Shown piece by piece: positions 1-11,824 of a DNA stretch of 64,000 bases. The stretch is from contig JANUWF010001481.1 of assembly GCA_026120185.1 (NCBI GenBank), forward strand, positions 124,001-188,000, read 5' to 3'. The first letter of the stretch is position 1. Each line of letters starts with the position of its first letter. The DNA is from Voacanga thouarsii (lineage: Eukaryota > Streptophyta > Magnoliopsida > Gentianales > Apocynaceae). The position numbers and the translations under genes are program-made. Below the pieces are notes generated by a model, which made no database searches, had not been told where the DNA came from, and saw nothing but the letters and a program-made list of their open reading frames with translations.

Positions 1-91
1 AGAGAGAGAATAGACAAACAAGTCCCTTTGACGATTAAGGATAGGAGTGAACAAGGACAAGAGAGGGGAGGTAAAAGAAGAGTGAATTTCT

Positions 92-502
92 TTGCAAAAA
101 AAAAGTGAGGTCATAGAAGCTATAGAAGCTAAGGAACCAGTTATTCTTCTTTTATGCAAAGATTCTTATGTTTCTACTAATGATTCTACATTGTCTTTGC
201 CTAAGGGAATTGCAACTATTCTTCAACAATTTGGAGACATTTTTCCAAAGGAGGTGGTCAACCAAACACTTACCCAATTCTTACAAACCATAATCAAGAA
301 GAACTTACACAATTGGGAGGAATGCTTGCCACACCTTGAGTTTATTTACAAAAAGGCTATTCATTCTACCACTTCTTATTCTCCTTTTGAAATTGTTTAT
401 GGTTCTAACCCTCTACCTCCTTTGGATTTGGTTTCCTTGCCTATAGGTGAACGAATGATCGTTGATGGAGCTAAGAAGGTGGAAATGGTGAAGACACTCT
501 AG
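92..502 (+). pseudogene. gypsy pol remnant: RT N-terminus fused to integrase C-terminal half
   Basis: The 136-codon open frame joins two parts of a gypsy polyprotein that are normally far apart. Residues 1 to about 55 resemble the linker entering reverse transcriptase, ending in FGDIFPKEV, the usual lead-in to the RT domain. Straight after it comes NLHNWEECLPHLEF followed by HSTTSYSPFEIVYG, which is the C-terminal part of the integrase core. The RT palm, RNase H and most of the integrase are missing, with the junction near position 255. The frame stays open across the junction but cannot encode an active polymerase. It continues downstream, after a stop at 500-502, into the hydrophilic pol tail. 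Confidence 0.75.
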
Positions 503-667
503 GTAGATGATGGCTATGATTCGGAGACCAATCCTTTTCAAGGAGGGGGAGATGATGAGACTCCGTTTTATCATGGAGGTCAAGATCAAGGAGGAGGAGG
601 TGTGACCATGCAAGGACAAGAACCGATGACAAGATCTAGGTCCAAGAAGCTTCAAGACGAGTTTTAA

Positions 668-1177
668 TTGATCATAAAACCATGCTTGAGGATGGAAAAG
701 GGTTGGAAGGTTGAGAAAACTAGCCAAGAGCTCATTTTGATGACTATCCAAGAAGGACTCCAACAAGAACTCAAGCCGGCAACTAAGACGGACGAAACTC
801 GACCAAAAAAGAGGCCTTCAGTATACAGCCAGCGCCGACTCCAACCTGCCCAACAATGGCTTCAACCTGCATGCAACGGCCGGGAAGCAGAGCATAACCG
901 AGGATGGCTATAGAAGCCCTAACCAACGCTGGCTCCATCCTGGGCAGCCATCGCGTTTTTTATATTTTTTCTGATTTTCTCCAATTTTTAAGTGTTTGTA
1001 AAGACTTATTAAAACCCTAATCTGTAATAGAACCTCAGGGATTACTTAGTTAGGGTTAGGGTAGTATAAATAGAACCTTTAGTGATTTGAAAAACAGAAT
1101 TCACACACTTTAATTCAAATTTGAGAGAGAATCTTGAAAGGCCCTAGCCTCCTTGTTCATCTTGTTCAAGACCATGC
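668..1177 (+). repeat. 3' LTR (partial) of the first gypsy element
   Basis: Non-coding sequence directly after the end of pol. It contains a TATA box (TATAAATA at 1065-1072), then a CA-rich initiator-like stretch and a purine/U-rich leader, which is the order U3-R-U5 of a plus-strand LTR. I cannot fix its first base, and no CA-3' end is obvious before 1178, so the right end may be truncated. Confidence 0.5.
1065..1072 (+). promoter_or_regulatory. LTR TATA box
   Basis: TATAAATA lies about 110 bases before the LTR region ends and follows the pol tail of the same element. It would have started the genomic RNA of this retroelement. Confidence 0.5.
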
Positions 1178-3280
1178 TTAAAGGGAAGCCCCGATGAGGC
1201 CGTCAAGGAAGTCCAACGCCGAAGCCAATGTCAGCATCGGCGGGGAAGCAGTAGCTGCTCCAGTCCCCTGGCTTGGGGGAGGCACCGTTGTTTCGACATC
1301 TGCGGCCACTGGTTGTTTTTCAGGCCTTAGTGGGACAGAGAACGGACTTTCAGGAGTCGGAAGCTCAGCCGACGGAAGGGTTGCCGCGGGTAAAGAGGCT
1401 GGTACGTCGGTCACGGAAGAAGGAGCCGTAGCCTCCACCAACGGGGTATCTGTCATCGGATGAGTAGTCTTTTCAGCCGCCTTTTTTACTAGAGATCGGA
1501 GCGAAATATCCTCCTCTGAGTCAGAAGAAGTGTCGATAACAATGGAATGGCTTATCACTTGTTTCCGTCTCTACAGAAAGGATGATACCGTTAGACAAAA
1601 AATTAAACGTTGGAGGAACCAAACAAAGTAAGAATTGCCAGAAGCAAACCTTGGAAATGGGAGGAGTCAGTGTTTCATGTCTCCTTTTGGATCGACGGAG
1701 TAAGGACGGAACCTCAACCTCTTCCTCTTCCTCCTCCGGGACAACAGGAGTAGTAGCCGTGGTTTTCTGCACCAAGGGAGTGTGTAAGGTCGACATTATT
1801 ACAGGACTTACAGGGAATTTTACCTATTTTCCTTTCTTAGCAGATGAAGGTGGTTTAGGCAGAGAAGTTGCCAGCCCAGGAATACGCAGAAGCCAGGCGC
1901 CTATGGGGGCAAAAAACAGGACCCCACTCAGTAGCCTCCACCATAAATCAAAATTTGGAGAAGTCTCCAGCACTATCTGGAAAGGTTTAAACTCAAAGGA
2001 CCTCAGAATTGCCTGAGTGTGTTCGGCTAAAATGTGTACATCTTCAGCCGATAACACCGGTTTCACAAAGAAAGAGGAAACATGCCCTGGATCTGCGAGG
2101 ATGTCCTGTATCAGCCCGAATTGGCGGGAGAAGTAATGAGGATTATACTGCTCACAGGAAGTCTTAGCACTCCGAGCTCCAGGTTTGGCCCCCAGAAGAA
2201 TTTCCTGAGGGCACAGAATACGAGCCCATAAAGTTTCTTGTGTGGCCTCAGGGCTTTCCGACAGGCTTCTCAACCAAAGGGGGCCCTCTTGGCGAGCAGC
2301 ATACAGGAAGAAAATGGCGCCACGGAAATCTCAACATCAGTAGAAGTACGAGACAATAGTTTCGGCAGAGGCAGAATTTATGGGGACCCATAGGAGCTGA
2401 TAGCCGGTCGCCTGTTCAGAAGAGTCTGCTTGGGTGCCTGCAAGTCGGCTAACGCCAAAATTAGGCAAATATTGATACAACAAGAGCTGGACAATCCAGA
2501 GTGGGCCCTCTAGGTTGGTCAGATCTTCCCCGGCGGCAAGGGCAGCCATCAGCTGATTGATGGTACGGTAGACCAAGGCAAGAACCAGAGAGGCAAGGTC
2601 ACAGCGCCTCTTGCTCCGTAGAAGAGCTGATACATAGTAGCGGTACTCATTGCTGATGCCGGCAGAATGGGAACAAACGACATACTTACACAGCCAAAGC
2701 CATAAGAAAGCCGCTTGTTCTTGGTTGGAAGGAGTGTCCTCCACCCCTCGTTGAGCGCTGATGAAGTTGCCATATGAAGAGAATGCCTTGTCCAGACGAG
2801 CCTCAACGGCTAGCAAATTTTCCTCGTCATGAAGCCTCAGAATCTCATCACCTTTACATCGGAAGCCGAAAATGGTGCAGATGTCAAGAATGGTGGGAGA
2901 AAACATCTCGTGCGGAAAGATGAAGCCGTTGATCGCCGAAGACCAAAAGGGTAGGACAGCGGCAAACAAATTGCGGTCAAATGCCATCTGAAAGTCGGTC
3001 ATCATGATAGCGTCCAAGGTTCTACATTGCACCCAGATAGCCCCAAATTGGGCATAGCAACGATCTCGCCATTCTCGATAATTTTTGAGTGGCGAAAAGA
3101 AGAGGAAAGATTGGCGGTTGTGAAGGTGTCCTGTTGCAGAGGGAGTGTGAAATTAGCCGACAAGGCAAACCGCAGGTGTTCAGCGGTAACCTCGGCAGGT
3201 AGGAGGCGCGGACCCAAGGCAAACAGCCTGGCATCGGCTTGGACCAGGGACAGAATATTCTTATCGGTAGGGGTTGCCAT
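1178..3280 (-). pseudogene. plant mobile domain (PMD, aminotransferase-like) protein, decayed
   Basis: The minus strand reads as one PMD protein of about 650 residues. It starts MATPTDKN at 3280. Blocks such as NYREWRDRCYAQFGAIW, LPFWSSAINGFIFP, SPTILDI and a Trp-rich LWLWLCKYVV segment are typical of plant PMD proteins. An acidic, Ser/Pro-rich tail follows. The tail contains a clean phase-0 intron (1571-1649, GT...CTGTAG, 79 bases) joining PPISK to RRKQVISHS. Breaks: a frameshift near 3085-3125, two in-frame TGA codons at about 2331-2339 and one TAG at 1824-1826. The two TGA codons would fit G-to-A decay of TGG. The gene lies antisense just before a plus-strand LTR, so it may be cargo of a retrotransposon. 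The alternative is a host or Mutator-type PMD gene next to an LTR by chance. Confidence 0.75.
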
Positions 3281-3606
3281 TGTGATGTTGCTTTTACCAA
3301 GAGGAAATTCACGGTTTGCGGGGAATTAGGGCAAGAAGATAAAAGACCGAAGAATTGCTCAAGCAGTAGAATTCTAAAGGAGATAGAAGTTGAAAGGAGT
3401 AAGAAGTTCCGATTGGGGACCACCGAAATTTATAAGGAAGTTTGAAATAAAGCCATTCGTGGGTTCTAAGGCCGAGGCGTCACAACGATTCCACAACGTT
3501 CGGGACGTTTCGATTTCGTCAGAAAAAGACAGCTGTCATTAATAGTTGTACGATTCCCATCGTTTTGTTGACTTGCGTCTGCCGAAACAATGGGACTCGG
3601 GGGGCA

Positions 3607-4325
3607 TGTGTTGACGTCAGCTTTTGCTCAGCCGATATAACGGCTACTTTGAACCAATGCCGATTGGACAAATTGGGACGAGCAATTGAAGTCAACCTTT
3701 CAAGCAGCCGATGGTCATGATCAACATCGGCACCACGGAACCAATAAAAAGAAAAAACAGATTCCTGATCTTTCGGCACAAGGAAGTCTGCACGATCGTT
3801 GGGAGCATTCTTTGGCCGGAAGAAACTACACGATCTGTTAGTGGCTCATTTACAGCAAGTATAAAATGAGGAGCCTCGCCCAGAATCAGGCAACCAATCA
3901 AACCATCAACCAGTAGAGTTTAATTTCATTTTCTTTTACCTCATCATCATTTCCAACTTTCTAGTTTAGGATCTTAGTTCTTTACAGCTTTCTTACTGTT
4001 CTGTTACAGCTTACCAGCATTGTTTACAGTTTTCCTTACAGCTTTTCTTACAGCTTTCTGTTCATATTTTCAATATCGGATCTTTTTTCTATATCTTCCA
4101 TTAATTCAATTAATACAACTATCATCTTATTCTCCCAGAAAAGTCCTTCCGTTTAGTATGCTCAGCTGACCTTCTTGAGCCCTTTCTATAGTAAGCTCAA
4201 GGAACCCAATCCCTGATTCAAAAAAGATATGATACCATTTTCTTTTGCACCATATCGGATCGTTTGTGTTTGTCGGATACAAAGCTGATTTCCATTTGCA
4301 TCGGTTCCCTATTTTGACAGCAACA
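3607..4325 (+). repeat. LTR of a Ty3/gypsy-like element (719 bp)
   Basis: Preceded by a G-rich tract (GGGGGGCA, a possible polypurine tract), the region starts TGTGTTGACG, or TGTTGACG two bases on, and ends GACAGCAACA. A TATA box (TATAAAA, 3860-3866) sits mid-element, followed by a T-rich leader. The U3 part carries repeated GCCGAT hexamers. No partner LTR is present in the window, and no tRNA-complementary primer site follows it. It therefore reads as a 3' LTR whose internal region would be the DNA holding the antisense PMD pseudogene. A solo LTR is the alternative. Confidence 0.6.
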
Positions 4326-7300
4326 CAACCATAAAAAATAAGAGTTCTGCTTCACTGGGGTATTATTGTAATGTTCTTTTAATTTGTTCTCTGGTGAAAT
4401 AAAAGAAAAAAAATTTATGTCATGGGGTAAATATATAGTGGAATTTTTCTTTTTTTACTTTTTTTTTAACTTTCGTTCCTTGTATTTAGAGAATCCTGCC
4501 TTGCCTCGCATTTTAGCGTAAACTACAAAGATCACGAATGCATCTTAAAGGCGTGTTAATGATCTTAATATAAGACATGCCTATATACGAGGAAAATAAT
4601 GTATTGTCGAAAAGATAACGGTTAAAGGTAGTAATTTTATAGATTTATAAAAATTAATTTAGAAAAAGTAACAAACCTCAACAAAAAGGTAGAGTAATAA
4701 AAATTGTAACATTTGTAAGTTTGGAAAAAAAATGATTATTGGGGTAAAAGCTGATTTGACAGATGTCATAAATTCCTATAAAGAAATGATAAGTTTCAAA
4801 TTTAAATTATAAAAGTAATTATTTTCAGCAAATTTTATCGTTTATATATGTGTATGTGTTTACGAGGAGAAGAGTGAGAGAGAATTAAGGAATTGGCTGA
4901 AGAGTGATCGTGAGATCACTACTTTTGCATATGGTTTTTAATAAAATCTTTTACTTGTCTTGATGTACCTATAAGTTAATAAGTCAAATCATTTAAATAT
5001 ATATATTTATTCATTTTTACCATTTCTTTTTATATATTTGTGCGTGATTATTTTTGAGATAATTATAATAAATTGGTATCATAGTTTATTGCCAGAGTTT
5101 TTCAGTTATAAATTTTTTTTTTTTTTAAATCGATAGGTTTTAGTAGGGATGGCAGCAGGGTAAAAATCTTGACTCTGTTCCGTGTTTTTCTATTTTTCAT
5201 CTTTGACAGCTCCCGCACCAGTGGATGGTGGGGCTCATAACTCTAGTCGAATTTGGCTATAAACAAATTTCTAATGGGCTGAAGGGATTACAAACAATCA
5301 GAAAATATTAGGATGGATTTGATTTATTATGTAATTCCGTTTCAAAGTATTATATTTTTCTAAAAGTGTAATATTTTTTTTAAAAGTGTATCTTTCAATG
5401 CATGTAATATAATGGTACTCCACGATAGATCAAGTTCACCTAAATATTTTCCCAAACAATCCCCTAAAGCTGATTCTACTCCATCAAAGTCCATCCATCC
5501 TCTCCTCCCTATTTTTGCCTAAAACAAATTCTTCCTTTCGGATTTTCGTTTAAGAAGTAATTTAATTTCATTTGCAAATTGAAATGGTAGATTATTGAAG
5601 CTGAAATGGTGGATTGGAGCGCAATATTCATAATCTTCTTCACTCTTCAATCAATCACCATTATATTGTTAGTTTTTTTTTTCACTTAATTTTTTTCTAG
5701 CATTTCTTACTTTTTAGTTAGTACCTTGTTTTACAATCCCGTTTCGTTTTTTGTACTTAATTTGTCTTCTTATTTGATATATCGTTAGACTAAAATATAA
5801 TTTTACTGTTTTTAGATCAGCTATGAGAAAGGAAATAACATATTTAATTTTTAATTTTTTTAATAGTAAGATTAGGGATAGAGGTATGTTATTCTGTCAA
5901 ACATAGAATATTCTTTAAAATCATGTGGAAGAACATGAACACTTGCGGCACATTGAAGGGTAAGCACAATGATTATTGGTTGGAGAATTTATGTAAAAAA
6001 GAATTACAAATTCAAGTTAAGGAGACGGATTCAGTTGATTCCCTCCTCTTCAGAGATACTAATAAGCATGAGGGATTGGCTCCAAGTCGATGAGAGATTC
6101 CAAGAATGCCAATATACTGATAGATTAAAGAATGAAAGGACAATAGTCTAGGCAGAGCCCAGCAAAAATTATTACCACTTTAATTATTTCATGTATTTAA
6201 TTGTTTAATCCATTTATTAGTGTCTTAAGATATTGTATTTTATTGTTATACTGCTTTTTGAGATTCAGATACTAAGTTCCCTTCTGTTAGTATTTTTAGT
6301 ATTGATATTTGCATCCAAGGGTAATGGAATTTGGCTTTTCTAATGTTCCTTTTAAAAAAAAAAAAATGTCCAAAAAATGCTCAACAAAAATTTGGGAAGA
6401 AGAAAATGCATAACTCCACTCGGACTAACTTGAATAATTCAGGTCTAGGTGTACAAATCGATCCACCTTTTAACTTTTAGTATCTTTCATAACTATTTCT
6501 ATTTTCATTCTTCACTTTCAAATCGATCCACCTTTTCACTTTCTTTAGTAAGAACTCTTATGAGTTAATTAAATATTTAATCTTCCAATCAGGACGGACG
6601 TAGATCTAGATTATTGGGTCAATAACAAACTAAATTAAATTTTTGTCCTCCGTAGTTTCTTCATTGAATTCAATTTGAGGCTTCTTGCAGGAATTCGTTT
6701 CAAAATTTTGGCAAAGTGGAGTTTTTAGTAGAATTTTTATGGGAATTTGAGTGGTCGTTGGAATGCTATTGGCTATTTGGCTCAGCGCGGTTTTCAGAAT
6801 TCGGTGTATGCCGCTTGAATTTTGAGGTGGCAAGCGTTTTCCGACAATTGAAACAAAAGTAAAAGTGGTGTGGTGTGGTGGGCTTTTTAGTCTTTGTCTT
6901 TAATTGTAGAGTAGGTGTGGATTTTGGTCAAAAGTACTTTTTTTTTCCTTGAACTCTTATTTTATTTATTTTAAACAGTTCAAAGATTTTATTAAATTTT
7001 GAAAACGATAGAGTTTTAATTTTTTTTTTATTAGAAGAAAGCAGCTTTCAAACTTTTACTTTTATTTTTTATTTTTTATTATTATATTATTTTATAATAT
7101 TTATATAAGACTAATTTCAAATATTTAGAGGAACTAATTTATTTTACATTCAAAATACCTACCTACCTAACCAACCATTCTCCCACTCCCATTCCACGGC
7201 AAAAGAGTAAACAAAAAGGGCACAAAGAGAAGAAGAAAGAAACAAATGTTTTCTTAACGCCATAGTAATCGTTAGGCAGAAGCAACGCAATTTCGTGAAG

Positions 7301-7408
7301 CATTAAGCAAAGAATATGTAGAATCAACCAGAGTGAGCAAAGTATTCTTTCTCTAATTGTCCACAGCTTAAGCAACAGGAAACCTCATGCCTTTGGAAAA
7401 TAGCTAGC
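4326..7408. other. intergenic DNA, no gene recognised
   Basis: AT-rich sequence between the LTR and the GAD promoter. I see only weak items: a hAT-MITE-like phrase at about 5150 (GGGATGGCAGCAGGG) and a less AT-rich patch at about 5940-6150. The patch is open in more than one frame for 40-60 codons but has no recognisable motif. A short minus-strand open frame at 6630-6833 is also unrecognised. None is called as a gene. Confidence 0.6.
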
Positions 7409-7416
7409 TTATAAAT
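7409..7416 (+). promoter_or_regulatory. TATA box of the GAD gene
   Basis: TTATAAAT lies 83 bases upstream of the GAD start codon. This leaves room for a transcription start near 7440 and a 5' UTR of about 60 bases. It is the best TATA match in the 300 bases before the gene; the call rests on position and sequence only. Confidence 0.5.
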
Positions 7417-7498
7417 GGTGTCCTGTCAGCACATGCTCCCGTTACAATTGCGGAGTGATTCTATATATCAGAGTAGGTGTCTGTGTGAGAGAGATAAT

Positions 7499-10400
7499 AT
7501 GGTATTATCAGTTGTTAAACCTCAGGAAGAAATATCATCAAGTGCAATCAGTTCAGTTTTCGCCTCAAGATATGTTCAAGAGCCCTTGCCAAGGTTATTT
7601 TCTCATTAGCAATTGTTTTTCTAGCTTTTCCTCTTTTATTATCATTATTTTTTTTCAAATATATCAAGGAATGAGATATGTATCGAATTCGAAATTTATC
7701 ATCTACTAAAAATAATATTTTTAATAATTAAGTTATCATTTTATCATTATAAGCACTTTCTTTTAAGTCTGCAATATTATTTTGAGAAGGAGAGGTTGAA
7801 GTTTAAACTTGTATATATATTTGTTAGTTATGAAATAGAAATACATAGGCAACTCAATTAGGTAGAAACACTCTTTTGTGAAGTGGCCAGTTAAGAGTTC
7901 TATTCATCTTCTTGAGTTCTAATATATATATATATATATATATTATAAAATATTTGTCAATTGAAGTTGATATGAGCGGCTTCTTTAATAGTAGTAGATT
8001 TAAAAAATATATAAAAAATTCCTCCTATGCTGAGTATTAGGAGATTAGAATTTCGCAGTTGTTGGTGGACAGTGATTGAAAGTTTTGAGAAAATTGCTTT
8101 AATTCAGGTATAGAATGGCAGAAAACTCAATACCAAAAGAAGTGGCATATCAAATTATCCATGATGAGCTCCAACTAGATGGAAATCCAAGGCTTAATTT
8201 GGCTTCATTTGTGACAACATGGATGGAGCCTGAATGTGACAAGTTAGTGATAGAATCCATGAATAAGAATTATGTAGACATGGATGAATACCCTATCACC
8301 ACTGAGCTCCAGGTAAACTTTTATAGTGAATTGATTTCCTAACCTCTTCTGTTTGCTCATGACGTATACTATAGTTTGGATTATCTTGATACGTTGTGTT
8401 TCACATCCCATACATTTATTTCTATTTATTTTTATATTACCTCTCTCTCAGATCTTTCATTTATAAGTAGTACTTGAAAGAACATTTATTAAGACTTTTT
8501 CCCCCTCTAGGCTGGTATCTAATATCTAAAATTATGCATAATAGTTTGTGGTCTTTTTGGGAAAGTTGGCCAAAGATTTGCTAGAATTAAAGCTAGTATA
8601 AGAATATGACCAATATATATGTTGTTTAATACATGAGATTGATGAGAAAACCAAATTGAATTTAGAACCTATAATTTGGTAAGAGATGTTTCTAACGAAG
8701 TGAGTTACTATAGCATTACACAATACGCTATTTAAAAAAAAAAAAAAGGAAATCAATGAAGGACATGTTGGGATGGACAATGGAAGTAACACACAAATAT
8801 ATAAAAATAGGAAAGAAAAATAAATAAATAAAATAGAATACGAAAATTTAATGTGATTCGGTCTCTCAATTAGACCTTCATCCACGACCCATGAAGGGAA
8901 AACATTCCACTATAAATTTTTTTGAGGACAAAATTTTAAACCCTCATAAAATAATTCAAGAAGAAAAATCTTCCAATTTACTAGGCTCAATAAATTTATG
9001 CACTCCCCCTAAAAAAAATTAACCTATTTATAGGGAAATCCTCCCTTATCCCTTTTTTTAAGCTAGCCTATGTGGGATTGAGAAAAACTCAACAAATCCT
9101 CAATTTTCTAAATTACAACAGAATCTGAAAACCTAACTCTATTCCCAATCCTTGCAATCTTCTTCTCTATTGCCTTTTTTGTTTTACTTCCTTCAAGTCG
9201 CTTCTTTAAGAAATGACCATCAAGATGATAGATGTTTTTACTCTTTTTTCTTCCTTGCATAACCAAATAGTTCCCTTTGTATATTTTGCAAGACTTCCCA
9301 ACTCCAACATACTTGTATCCTTTTGATGCCATTACACTTAATGAAATAATATTGACACTAGAATCAGAAGCATACCTTACATCAAGAAGTATTTTGACTT
9401 CATCATTGTGAAGTTTAAGGTGGATTCGTCCAGTGCCTTCAACCTTCATCTTAGAGTTATTTTCCACACTGATATGACCAAAGTTCCCCAATTGCAAATC
9501 ATCGAACATATCTTGGTCCTTGCAAATATGCAAGTCGATACAGAACCCATTATCCAATTTGAATACTTTTCATCAACAGTATCATCCAAACATCTCATCA
9601 TGAATAATAGATCATCTCTTATGACCATATTTGTAAAGGAATTGCTTACTTTGTCTTGCCTTTCATTTGTTCTCTTAGGGCTCTTAAATCATCTTTCATT
9701 TTTGAGTGACGATTTTAGATGTGACCAATCTCCCCACAGTAATAACACTCAAGGTCACTATTATCACGCTTTTGGGATTTTCCTCTTCCTTGGTCACCTT
9801 TTCTTCTGTTTCGACTCCTCCCTCTTCTCCAACTCTCTATAACTAGTACTCAACTATCTTCAAATTGATTTTCTTTTATCAGCTGGTGATTTTCTTTTAA
9901 AAACTTCGACACCTCATTCAATTATAGTGTGCTTTGTCCTGCAAGTAGTGACTACAGATTGGCGTGTAAGATTTGGGTAAAGAAGTCAACAAGAGCAATG
10001 CTTGCTCCTCATCTTCAATCTTCTTCCCTAAATTTTCAAATCGAGATAATAACTCATTAAATTTATTTATGTGGTCAATAATGCATCTTAAGTGAATATA
10101 GATCCATTTTCATACTCAAGCGGTTAGTCAGTGTTTTTGATACATGATTTTTATCTAAAATCTTCCACATCTTCTTAGGTGATGTGTTTTTCAACACTAT
10201 AACTTTAATATGTGGAGCCAATACTGACCTAATAATGCTAACTGCCCTTTTATGAATAGTACTCCAATCTGAATCTTTCATCCTTTCTAGCTTCTTATTT
10301 TCTAATGCGTAGTCTTAAGTTTTGCATTACCACAAAGTGAAATCAATCTTTCCATCAAACAGTGGAGGTAAAATCTCATTCTTCATATCTGTGATATTTA

Positions 10401-11790
10401 AAGAATCCATAATAAAATACCTTACCTCCACGTGACACAAAAATTATCTCTTACTCAAAACTACTAATGAAGCACCTCTTGCTCCTTTTCTCTCCTCCCT
10501 AGGTCCAAACCTCTTCCCTAGGCTCGAACCTTGCTCTTCTCCCAAGCCAAAACCTGGTCTCTAATACCACTTGTTGGGACGGGCAATGGAAGCAACACAT
10601 AAATACATAGAAAGAGGAAAGAAAAAATAAATAAATAAAATAAAACACAAAAACTTAACGTGGTTCGATCTATCAATTAGACCTACATCTATGACTCTCG
10701 AAAGAAAAATACTCCACTATATAATTTTTGAACAGACAAAATTACAAACCCTCACAAAATAACTCAAGGCCTAAATATCTCTCAATTTACTAGGCTCATT
10801 GAGTTGGTACACTCCCCAAAGAAAAATACTAACATATTTATAGGGAAATCTTCCCTTACCTTTTTTTTAAAGTTATCCCTTGTGAGATTGAGAAAAACTA
10901 ACAGACAAATATAAATCGAAATGGAAAATACATTATTATTTTGAAAGAAAAGTCAATTAAAAAAATTATATGTATAGTTACCATAGAGGGTAATTTTTTT
11001 TTTCTTTTTTTAAATTTGATCTGGATAGCATTGCACATAAACTCTTCATCCCCCACTTCCTCCCCCCCTCCCGCGCCCTTATTCCTCATTTGTTTATTTA
11101 GTGATGGAGAACTTGGACTTATTTAAACAGATCTTGATTTTTTTTTTTTTTAAAAATGTTATGCAGAATAGATGCGTAAATATAATTGCTAACCTCCTTA
11201 GTGCACCTTTGGCTGCGAACACACAAGCAGTTGGAGTTGGGACAGTTGGTTCCTCAGAAGCCATTATGTTGGCAGGTTTGGCATTCAAGAAAATATGGCA
11301 AAATAAGAGGAAAGCTAAAGGCAAACCTTTTGACAAGCCTAATATTGTTACTGGTGCAAATGTCCAGGTCCACATTGAATTCTTGTTACGAGGAAAACAT
11401 TTATATTGGGCTGACAACACTTTTTGTATTATAATTAAAATATAAAATATATTTCCTTTTATATAAAGTTCTAAACAATATTCTAGCATTCAAAAATAGA
11501 AAATACTAAAAGAATATGAAATATTGTGTCTTTTTCCCTCTTTTAAGATGTGGCTAATGATTTATCATAGGTTTGTTGGGAGAAATTTGCAAGATACTTT
11601 GATGTAGAGTTAAAGGAAGTAAAGCTAAGAGATGGCTACTACGTGATGGATCCCAAGAAAGCAGTAGAAATGGTGGATGATAATACAATTTGTGTGGCTG
11701 CCATACTTGGCTCTACCCTGACTGGAGAATTTGAAGATGTTAAGCTTTTGAATGATCTCCTGACTGAGAAAAACAAAAGAACCGGGTTGG

Positions 11791-11824
<34 letters not shown>

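Larger units (their letters stand above)
1..1177 (+). mobile_element. Ty3/gypsy element, internally deleted, 3' part
   Basis: A remnant of a Ty3/gypsy LTR retrotransposon reading left to right. It holds a fused pol remnant (92-502), a hydrophilic C-terminal pol tail ending in a TRSRSKKLQDEF-like stretch (about 503-667), then an LTR-like region with a TATA box. The 5' LTR, gag and most of pol are absent or lie off the left edge. The right edge is set where the antisense plant-mobile-domain reading frame begins; no target-site duplication can be assigned. Confidence 0.7.
8766..10903 (-). mobile_element. non-autonomous copia element (TR-GAG-like) in GAD intron 2
   Basis: A compact LTR retrotransposon of 2138 bases, antisense to GAD. 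Two LTRs of about 330 bases (8766-9094 and 10572-10903) flank it. In element orientation they start TGTTGAGTTTTTCTC or TGTTAGTTTTTCTC and end CCCAACA. The primer site TGGTATTAGAGACC (initiator-Met type) directly follows the right-hand LTR on the minus strand. The interior holds only gag and a protease remnant, without integrase, RT or RNase H. Flanks share GACA (8762-8765 and 10904-10907) as a probable target duplication. The LTRs differ at many positions, so the insertion is old. Confidence 0.85.

Noticed and set aside
1049..1062. TTAGGGTTAGGG, telomere-like repeat
   Set aside because: Only two units, and the usual plant repeat is TTTAGGG. It lies inside an LTR near its TATA box, so it is chance or LTR sequence.
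11101..11445. A 114-codon frame starting upstream of GAD exon 3
   Set aside because: Only 11167-11367 matches GAD. The start and end parts read through introns.
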